From Antilocapra americana (lineage: Eukaryota; Chordata; Mammalia; Artiodactyla; Antilocapridae), in contig ML664161.1 of assembly GCA_007570785.1 (NCBI GenBank), positions 17,981,856 to 18,045,855 on the forward strand: a DNA stretch of 64,000 nt, given 5' to 3'. The translations under genes were made by a program, and so were the position numbers. The notes beneath the pieces are model-generated. The model had not been told where the DNA came from. It saw nothing but the letters and a program-made list of their open reading frames with translations, and did not search any database. Positions 55,851 through 64,000 of this stretch are shown piece by piece; position 1 is the stretch's first letter, and each line of letters begins with the position of its first letter.

Positions 55851-56499
55851 ATTCAAAACTATACAATATTCAGACACACAATTCAAAACTACTACTTATC
55901 ATAGTAAATGACCTTAAAAAAAAAAAGACAGCCTGGGTTCCTTCTCTTACACTTTGCTTTCCTCTGCACAAAACTTGACTCTTGGTTAATAATTAATCAG
56001 CTCAAACAGGTTAATCACCTCCTGACCAATCTGTTTCTAACTGTTCAATTCAATAGAAGCATCAGGCTGGCAGCAGTTTTGAATAGCTGCTTCAGTAAGA
56101 TGGTTCCTTCAGTTTGGGATTGAAACAGGATTGAGAGAACTCAGACTGCCATTGTTTTCAGAGAAAATATCCAACTCTGGAAAAAAAAAATCAACCAAAA
56201 ATTTTTTTAAGTGACCATCACACACCCTAAGTTTGTGTCTGTGTTCCTTAGCATGAATATTCCTTAATAGTTGCTGTACATACATGTAAATGGATATGAG
56301 TATGTGCATGTATGCATATGTGGATATGTACACATAAACAGATTACTAGCAGGTGGGCAGACATTAAACCAAGTGTGAATCATTTTTTTTTTTTTTTTTA
56401 GTCTTTTCTTCCACACCTGATAAGATTTAAACCCCTACAGGTCATCTTGTCAAAATACAATTTTAGCTCTGAAATAAAATTACAGAACAGAAACAAACA
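55851..56499. other. Unique DNA with T-run
   Basis: A pure T-run occupies about 56382-56399; TATG/TACA-rich sequence near 56270-56340. No gene. Confidence 0.45.
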
Positions 56500-57400
56500 C
56501 AATCTATTACAACTCAACTGCCAGTGTTGCCAGATAACTCCAAAAAAACAGTGTCTCAGACAGAAATATCAATAACTTTAATGCGTACGATTTGTTAACA
56601 GGGAAGAAAACAAGCAAAGTTGCTCTCCGCTGACTGTCACTAATATTTATTCGTCCAGTGACTGTTAATCAAACCAAGTTTACAGTCCCGTACAGCACCT
56701 GTCACAGGTGCTGATCATTAATCAGCTATTACAGCAGTTTATTCTGCTGCTGACAACTCGCAATTTTCCACTGATTCAGCTAGTTTGTCAGGTGGGAATT
56801 ATGGCATAGCGCATGTGACAAAACACATCACCCTTTTTTTTTTTTTTTTTTTGCATTTTCAGGCTTCTCTCTCCTGCTTTCTCCCCCTTTTTAGACAAAC
56901 AATATCTGGGAACTCAGAAGTAATAAGGCGGAATGCATAATTAATTACCCAGCTTGCTCTAATTAGGGATGAATAAGTTGTGTCCCTCTCATCATCACAA
57001 ATGTGGTGATGGGTAATACCAGTTTATGCTGTATTAACTGCAAATATGCAATCCTTCTGAGAGCACTTTTGTTGATGAATTTGATGAATGTGACAATAAT
57101 TAGCAGAGACAGATGAGAGCTAAATTACTACTGACAATGTAATGCTATCCTGCTCGAGGGCCTGGGAACGTGGCAGGATAACATGGCAGGGACCTGGGCC
57201 TCGTTTCTAATTAATAGTCTTTTTTTTTTTCCCTTTTCCCTTTTTTTTTTTTTTTTTGCCAGTGGGGGGAAAAAAGGAGTAACGGTAATTGTTTTCGTCA
57301 AAGGCTGCAGGGAGTTATCAGGGTAATAAAGTTAATTAGCAGAACAAACATCCTTTCACTGACTTACCAGTCTGAGGAAAAGAGGGTAATTCAAACTGCA
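56500..57400. promoter_or_regulatory. Candidate developmental enhancer block
   Basis: Non-repetitive sequence dense in transcription-factor-type motifs. Visible: a 21-bp palindrome of two E-boxes (56693-56713), TAATTAATTA (56938-56947), CTAATTAG (56959-56966), ATAATTAG near 57095, CTAATTAAT near 57207 and GTTAATTAG near 57331, plus GTCAGGTGGG near 56789. Long T-runs (56834-56852, 57219-57258) separate sub-blocks. No reading frame crosses it. High density of homeodomain and E-box sites in repeat-free DNA is typical of vertebrate conserved enhancers. Function and conservation are inferred. Confidence 0.45.
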
Positions 57401-58985
57401 GAAAGATATGACTAGATGGGATGATAAGGAAAGAAATTTTACACAAGAGGCCAACAGAGAAGAATGGTTTTCTCCCTTCACTTCTCTGACTTGATACATA
57501 GAAAGAAATTAGACTGTCCCTGCTTTCAGTTCACAAAGTTGCTCATATAAAGAACTTTATTGTTATGGTTTTGAGTTTAGGAAATAAAGTTAGCTGAGAC
57601 TGTTTTTTTTTCTAAGTAGTGATATATTTGTTCAGTTTCGTCTTTATTCAAGTGACATTTTCTTAATGTCTTAGGCATAGAAATTCAAATATTAGCCAAG
57701 GAGAACATTTAGCTGCATTCTGTCCTACAGAAATCTTTCATTCTCTGAATCTTTGGGGAAAAGTAAGAAGTTGTTAAGCAGTTTCCACCATGTAATACTT
57801 ACTCTCCTGTGTAAATTAAAATTAAAATGGGATTTTAAAAATACATATAATTTTATTCTATTTTTGTAGCCTCAAAAAATCATCCATAGTTTTTAAGGCA
57901 ACCTTGTTTTTTCACTTCCTCTGTCTCTTACAACTAACCAATTTTTTAAAAGGTGACCATTTTAATGAATCTCAGTTTTAGACTTTATTCAGTTCATAAA
58001 CACTGCTTACCATAAGTAAATACAACATAAAGAGAAAAGATCCAAACATTTTGAAGCCTTTCCAAGTTCATTTTCTCCCTTTAAATATCATTAGTGGTTA
58101 GCCACTTTAAAATATCAAACACTTGAAACATGTCCAAAATAAATAATACTAGAGTGGAAGTCTGATGCCCCCATAAAAAAAGTATCTATGGATTTTTATT
58201 CCATTTAGGTACTGGATTCAAAAAAGTTTTATGTTTTTTTGAATCATTAAATATCTCACATTTATTATGTACATAAATGTGCACACATTTGTTTGCTGTC
58301 AGAGTCAAATAATAAATATAGCCTCCCATAACGTTCTGTTTGATTCTAAGAATGTAAAGAGAAAGTAAATGGTAAACCTGACTTCTGAGTTTGATTGCAC
58401 AACACCAAGGTGAGCTTCTAGCAGACTTCTGCATGCATAGACTTTCACTAAGAATAGGGAAAACACACCAAAATGGCCTTAACTCCTAATATCTATATTT
58501 AAGAAGTGCTATGCTTGTCTCAAAGACACGAGCAGCATGAGAGTGGAGGGCATAACACTGAACTACACACAGATAAAAAAAAAAAATCTGAGTTCTTTAT
58601 TCACTTTTCTATCAACACCTATATGATCATGAGCATTTCTATCATGCCTCTGATCCTCAATTTGCTCATCAATGAAACCGGGGACCTTCCTACTAACTTG
58701 ATAGTATTGCTGTTAACACAAAAGAAATCATTTTTGTACTTTAGAGACCACGAGATAATCTATGAATATACTGTTAACATTATTATAGTATAGAAAAATC
58801 ATGAGAAATAATATTGAGAAAAATCCATCTCCTTTTAATAATCTTCCCATGTGTGTTAGTCAGAAGCCAGAGCTAAAAGACTTGACAAGAAGTTTTTGCA
58901 ATAATAAGAACTGAAATCTAGCTTTACTTTGTGCTTTTGGTGCTAAATTTACCAGAGAAATTCTCATTGAAAAAATACCCCCTCG
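57401..58985. other. Unique DNA, no gene seen
   Basis: No young repeat. Frames at 58186-58434 (minus) and 58506-58793 (plus) show no known domain or splice context. Confidence 0.5.
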
Positions 58986-59199
58986 GGGGCTCCCCAGGGG
59001 CTCAATGGTAAAGAATCCACCTGCAATGCAGGAGATGCAGGAGATGTGGGTTCAATCCCTGGTTCGGGAAGATCCCCTGGAAGAGGAAATAGCAACCCAC
59101 TCCAATATTCTTGCCTGGAAAATTCCAGGACAGAGGAGCCTGGTGGACTACAGCTCATGGGGTCACAGAGAGTCAGATACAACTGACTCAGCACATAGC
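58986..59199 (+). mobile_element. Bov-tA SINE
   Basis: Head 'gggctccccaggggctcaatggtaaagaatcc', B-box 'ggttcaatccctggttcgg', tail 'ctacagctcatggggtcacagagagtcag'. GGAGATGCA is duplicated within the head (tgcaggagatgcaggagatg). Confidence 0.9.
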
Positions 59200-59510
59200 C
59201 TAGATATATGTTTATCTTACACACAGATGAAATAATACAGAATAAAAGTGAGCACAAACAATAATGCCACAGAGGTAAACTTGAATACAGATTATTTATT
59301 TAAATTCATTAAATGCTAAAAAAAAAAAATACCCTCCAAGTTCATTGGTCAAAGCTACCTACCTTTTCAAGTTTTCTTAATCTCTTGTTAGAAGAATGTA
59401 TTAAGGTCATGACTAGAAGAAAACTAACCACTGGTCAACAGAACAAGATCTCTTAGACTTGTCAAGCAAAATTTCCATTTGAAAATAGCCAAATTATCAC
59501 AGACAGGTAC

Positions 59511-59549
59511 AAGCACACGCACGCGCACACACACACACACACACACACC
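59511..59549. repeat. (CA)n microsatellite
   Basis: About 19 CA/CG dinucleotides (AAGCACACGCACGCGCAC, then pure ACAC) form a likely length-polymorphic, Z-DNA-prone tract. Confidence 0.95.
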
Positions 59550-60342
59550 CCAGATTTAGACTGCTACTCTTTGCCTTCTATCCTTAGGAACATTCTGAAG
59601 TTTTTACCATATAATCAAACTTTATGTAGGAAAACTCTACAAATGAAAGAAACATTATAATGCTACTTTCAACAACTTGTAATAGCTCTTATTTAATAAC
59701 AGCTACCATATGAGGTAATAAGTTTTAATAGAAGCTCATTTTACAGAGAGGGAGGGAGGGAGAGGGAGAAAGAAAAGATGTTAAGCAACACAAAAATCCA
59801 AATGTGAAATTGTTTATTTCTAGGAATGGGTTGGAAATTTTTATTGTGAGAGAGGGAGTAACAGGGAACAGGTTTGTTTCCTCTAGGACCAACACTAAAT
59901 TTATTGAATATTTTGGTCTTTTCCCCTCTAGCTACCACCTCTTCTACTTTAGGCTACAAGGTATGTCCTTTCAGAAAAATAATGCGGAGTCTAATCAACC
60001 TAACTTCACTGACCTCCAAGGACTATTGAAAATTATAAAACTTGCTATGGTATTCTGACATGCCAGAAACCACTAGAAAAAGAAATTTGGTATCTCAGAG
60101 GTTCTCCTCATCTTGGGATGGAGACCAAAGTGATACTTCAAAGTAAGTAATAATTTCCCATACTAGGTGAGCTAAAATACTGGGTGAGCTGAAAATGCTT
60201 AGTGAAAAAAATTAAGAGATTCACCAATCAGATACTGTAGGCACTGGGAGCATGTGCTGTTGGTATTATTATGAATGTTCAAGAAATTTAATTCTTTCTT
60301 TTCCTTTTTGCTCAGAATTCCTTGGCCATTGTTTTTAAGAGT

Positions 60343-60367
60343 TTTTTTTTTTTTTTTTTTTTTTTTT
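60343..60367. repeat. Poly-T run
   Basis: About 25 uninterrupted T residues, with no L1 or SINE body attached on either side that I can recognise. Confidence 0.9.
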
Positions 60368-61027
60368 AAGTTCTTGAAGGCTCTAGGGCATTTTTGCTTC
60401 TTATTTGAGTGTAGAGAAGTGTTACGTAGTTAAATAATTGCAAAGGATTTACTTTTTCAGATTTTGAATTACAAAATTATTTAAATGTTGTGTATAATCG
60501 AAGTGCTACATTACTACGTAATGAAATTACAATACTGCTTAATGACATTAGGGAACTGCATGCAAAAAAATATTTGTACACAAGGTGGTGATGTTAGCAA
60601 CCAACGACAGTACTTTTATTCTGCTAAAAAACCACAATAAATAACAACAAATTATTTTCCCTGAGTGATCTCCAAAGGCTATGTTTAGGTATTCATACAG
60701 TGACAGTATGTAAGGGCACAAAGCACATAAGAAATTTGTCATCACATCTTACAGAAGTAGCAGGGAAGAAAGAGAAAAGGGAAAATCACACACACATACA
60801 GAGTAACTTCTAAGGAGTAAGATTATATTGCATGTAGTAATGATTCAAGTATTCAGCTTTTAATACTTATGTCTCTACTAACACGTATTTGGATATTTAA
60901 GTCCAGAGATTAAATCTGAAATGTAAAGTTGTTTCTAAAACTAGGTCTAGCAAAATATTCCCACTTCCCAGAAAGGTTTCTTTAGAAAGCCTTTGCCTTA
61001 CCACTCTCCCTGGCCTTTGTGAGCAAG

Positions 61028-61277
61028 TTTCCTTATCCTGGTGACTCAAATGGTAAAGAATCTGCCTGCAATGCAGGAGACCCAGGTTCAATTCCTGGAT
61101 GGGAAAGATTTCTTGGATGGGAAAGATACTCTGGAGAAGGAAATGGCAACCCACTCCAGTATTCTTGCCTGGAGAATTCCATGAACAGAGGAGCTTGGTG
61201 GTCTGTAGTTCATGGAGTCACAGAGAGTCAAACACAACTGAACGACTGACATTTTTACTTCCTTACTTTCCTTATCC
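61028..61277 (+). mobile_element. Bov-tA SINE with 11-bp TSD and internal duplication
   Basis: Bov-tA flanked by TTTCCTTATCC at 61028-61038 and 61267-61277. Between head and tail an 18-bp unit starting TGGATGGGAAAGAT is present twice (61096-61113 and 61114-61131), making this copy longer than usual. Confidence 0.92.
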
Positions 61278-61520
61278 CAATCCTAATCTAACTACAATGG
61301 TAATTAACGGAGGGCAATGTTGTATTCTTTATTCATGTCTCTTGTGAAGAAACTGAAGTTCTTAGATTTATATTAGCATAATTCAGAGCAATTAAAAAGT
61401 GAAGCTGACAAATAGTAAGTCACAGTCTTATTTCTTATGAAATACTGGACTCATTAACATTATCAATACTAAAATATAAGTTAGCTAATATATAGAGAGC
61501 TATATGCTAGCTAATATGTG

Positions 61521-61560
61521 TCCACAAAGAGTTGGACATGACTGAGCATCTGAACTGAAT
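61521..61560 (+). mobile_element. Very short Bov tail fragment
   Basis: 'ccacaaagagttggacatgactgagcatctgaactgaat' matches only the last 40 bp of BovB and its SINEs. Local ATATGCTA copies at 61502-61509 and 61561-61568 may be part of an imperfect target duplication. Confidence 0.65.
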
Positions 61561-61969
61561 ATATGCTAATACAAATCAACTCATATTTTTTGAGTACTGG
61601 TACACTAATAATGACATATAAGGCAAGTAAATAATTTTATCATCAAGCCGCAAGTCCAATTACTTGTTACAGTGAAATATATTTCTACTGATAGTTTTTC
61701 TTTTAAAAAAATTAAATGATGACATTAGCAGGAATGCAGAACTTGTTGGTTACAAAATGAAAAGCTTGTGTGCCATGAATCAAAAAGGTAGACAGATGTG
61801 TTTCAATTTTAAGATTCTTCTCCCAAGATGAAAAGAGCAGCAATTGTTATTTGCAAGCTAGAAAGCAAAATATCTGTTCATGAATTATCTAAGGATGAGT
61901 AAGAAACTTAAACCCATAGAAAAGTAATAAATAATGACAACAGATGTTTGTAAACCTGTGCTCCCCTGT
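61561..61969. other. Unique DNA, nothing recognised
   Basis: AT-rich; no gene or repeat assigned. Confidence 0.4.
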
Positions 61970-62260
61970 TCAGTGTTTCTACGTGTTGTTTTGCGTTGAT
62001 GTGCTGTCAGCCGCCTCTCACCTGGGAGTTGTGATATCTTATCAAAGCCCAAACAGTTCCTCTTCACAACAGACAGATAATAGTGCTTTTCAATTTATCA
62101 TACTGGAAGTCTAAAAGAACCATGGGAACGATTGGTCAGGTGACAGCTTGATGGACAGTTTGACAGCACTTAAAGCATCATGGGAAATGGCTGTCACCTG
62201 ATTTTCAGAGCGACCAGGGAGATAACCTTCAGAATGATGAGGAAAACAAAAATCTGAATA
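61970..62260. promoter_or_regulatory. Candidate enhancer block with E-box inverted repeat
   Basis: Non-repetitive sequence containing TCAGGTGACAGC (62136-62147) and its exact complement GCTGTCACCTGA (62190-62201), each with an E-box (CAGGTG/CACCTG) joined to a TGACAG motif of the MEIS/TGIF type. TTGATGGACAG and TTTGACAGC lie between, and CTCACCTGGG and GATATCTTATC lie upstream. No open frame is convincing. Regulatory function is inferred. Confidence 0.42.
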
Positions 62261-64000
62261 TTTGTATAAGATCCAGAAGCAGCATCAATGTTCACTTAAG
62301 TGATAATAGGTATGAATTTAGATGACTCAGAATGTTATTATCAAACCTGAGAGGTTTCTCCAAGTCCAGAAGTGCCCTTCATCACTTTTGATGCCTTTTA
62401 CAATTTTATTCAAATGTCATTTGAAAAATATATACATAATATAGGACTTTCGACTTTAAAAGACACAATAAAACATATTAAGTATTTAACCACATGCTAA
62501 ATATATTGGATGACCACTAATATTCTCCAGCTCTGAAATCACCTTTTCTTTTTTTACAAACTCCTCATACACTTTTTCTTAAATATAATTTGCACATTAC
62601 ACTTCTAATTAAAACGCTATCATAAAGAATCATATGGATCAAATGTCACACTCTGGGCTAACTCGGCTTCATGATCAGTATAATCTTTGTGTGAGAAACA
62701 AAATAAGCAACATCAATTTGAAGATCTTTTGCACAAAAAAGTTTGAATCTGTATTCATTCATTTATACAGCTAATGAATAAGAACTGAGTACTTACTACA
62801 TCAAGGGTCTCTGCTTGACATATAAAGATGAGAAAGAAAACACTTCAGCTTACAACTTGCTTACAGTTTCAATGTGAGAATGGATAGAGTTTTAATTAAT
62901 AGTAGTTGGCAAGTGAGATCAAGAGATCAGTCCAAATTTATTGCCTTTTAGTTCATGAAGCTGATACATAGTCATTTGCAAAGTTGTCTCTTGAATATTT
63001 TCTCTTGTGTATTGTATATATAGTTTACACTAGTTTTATGGTCTGATCTGAGGAATTCGGCCTGAAAATTAGGATTCCAAAGGAAAATATAAGCACTCAG
63101 TGTTTATACACTTACTGAGTACCTCGCAAGTTTAAAGAATGATTCCAGAAGTAATAGAAAGGTAAGAGAGACTTAAGATGCAATTCCCACAATTAAGGAC
63201 TCTAGACATCAAAACCCCTCAGTCCCTTAGATATTTCAGCTACCTTTCTTTTCAGAGCATACACTTGATAATTTATTTTAAAATAATACCTAACATAAGA
63301 AAAGTTATAAAAATAGTACAGAGAACTCCATTATACTCATCATCCAAAATTAACCAGTTGTTAACATTTTGCTCTATTTGTTTTTATCACTCCTATGCTC
63401 ACTCTTTTTCTCTCTCACATACACATAACCTTCTCTTCCTCCTTCCCTCTTTTATTTAGTTATCTACATATTGTATTTTATATTTTTATATAATTTTAGT
63501 AGAGGGAAATGATATTAGTGTCTAATTAATCTTTATATTCCTTTATAAAACTTAGCAACTGCCTTTTATATACTTAATAAAAATATACATGAATGAATGA
63601 ATGAATAATAATATTCAACCTAAATCTAGTCTCTGATCTTTTAGATTTTTTATACATAAATATGAAAGGAATTATATTATTCATCTAAAATGCATGTAAT
63701 ATTTTACAAAATGTGAATCTTCCTTCTAACTATGTCTTATCACTAAGTGATTTAGTAAAATAAAGAATAATACAATAAAATAATGAAATCACAACGGGAA
63801 TGTCAAATAACTTTCCAAACTAAGTAAAAGATAAAAGCTTCAGGTGCTGCTGGCTCTTTGTCTTTCTCTGGGACAAACAGACTAATTATAGATGCCAGAC
63901 AAAAAGCTGAGATTTAAACAGAAACTGTCTTTCCGAAAAACATTCTGGCACTATTGTTGAAACTGGTACCACTTGGCTGCTTGACACTTTTGGGATGACA
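62261..64000. other. Unique DNA; candidate conserved block at the window end
   Basis: An L2-like antisense trace lies at 62750-62870 ('attcattcatttatacagc', 'actgagtacttactacatc'), and (GAAT)n at 63591-63607. The last 160 bp (63838-64000: 'ctctttgtctttctctgggacaaacagactaattatag') are non-repetitive and enhancer-like, continuing beyond the window. No gene was recognised; the 63178-63459 frame has no known domain. Confidence 0.45.

Larger units (their letters stand above)
59200..61027. other. Unique DNA with simple repeats
   Basis: Contains (CA)n at 59511-59549, a GGGA/GAGGG run at 59749-59768 and a T-run at about 60343-60367. The frame 59804-60058 has no known domain. No gene was recognised. 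Confidence 0.5.

Noticed and set aside
59511..59549. (CA)n tract as a functional Z-DNA element
   Set aside because: It is an ordinary microsatellite; nothing nearby indicates function.
1..64000. A new protein-based biological system
   Set aside because: Both strands were read; coding similarity is limited to decayed BovB and L1. I found no gene cluster or exon set that would support such a claim.

Overview
This is a window of nuclear DNA from a ruminant, most likely a bovid. It carries BovB (RTE-type) LINEs, many Bov-tA and Bov-A2 SINEs derived from BovB, young cattle-type L1 insertions and older tRNA-Glu (CHR-type) SINEs; outside ruminants this mixture is not found in mammals. I found no exon of a host protein gene on either strand. 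The recognisable coding sequence is broken reverse transcriptase from BovB and L1. The only host RNA-gene homology is a decayed tRNA-Gly(GCC) copy at 34352-34422.

Layout: 1-2.7 kb is mostly unique AT-rich DNA. 2.7-20 kb is repeat-dense: a 1.6-kb BovB, two L1-BT insertions with clear target-site duplications (TSDs) at 5.4 and 9.2 kb, older antisense L1 at 6.4-7.4 and 16.9-18.5 kb, a perfect 55-bp tandem duplication at 7441-7550, a second BovB at 13.7 kb, L2, MIR and CHR-type SINEs. 20-29 kb has only one young SINE, a few ancient L2/MIR remnants and a hAT-type MITE with perfect terminal repeats. 29-40 kb again holds BovB copies (one interrupted by a Bov-A2), Bov-tA SINEs, the tRNA-Gly relic and an old antisense L1. 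40.4-48.7 kb is an L1 pile-up: a 5' UTR, ORF1 start and ORF2 pieces of one copy, broken by four SINEs, followed by four more L1 3' parts. 50.7-51.2 kb is a three-level nest (MIR, then CHR-type SINE, then Bov-tA).

52-64 kb is again poor in young repeats. It contains blocks that look like developmental enhancers: clustered TAATTA homeodomain motifs at 56.9-57.35 kb, a 21-bp E-box palindrome at 56693-56713, and a second E-box/TGACAG inverted repeat at 62136-62201. The most economical reading is intergenic (gene-desert) or large-intron DNA in which retrotransposons accumulate in some stretches and are kept out of putative regulatory blocks. No novel protein-based system is supported. Conservation of the candidate enhancers is inferred from composition and motif content only; no alignment was run. 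Repeat names come from recall of family consensus sequences, and boundaries without TSDs are good to about 10-30 bp.
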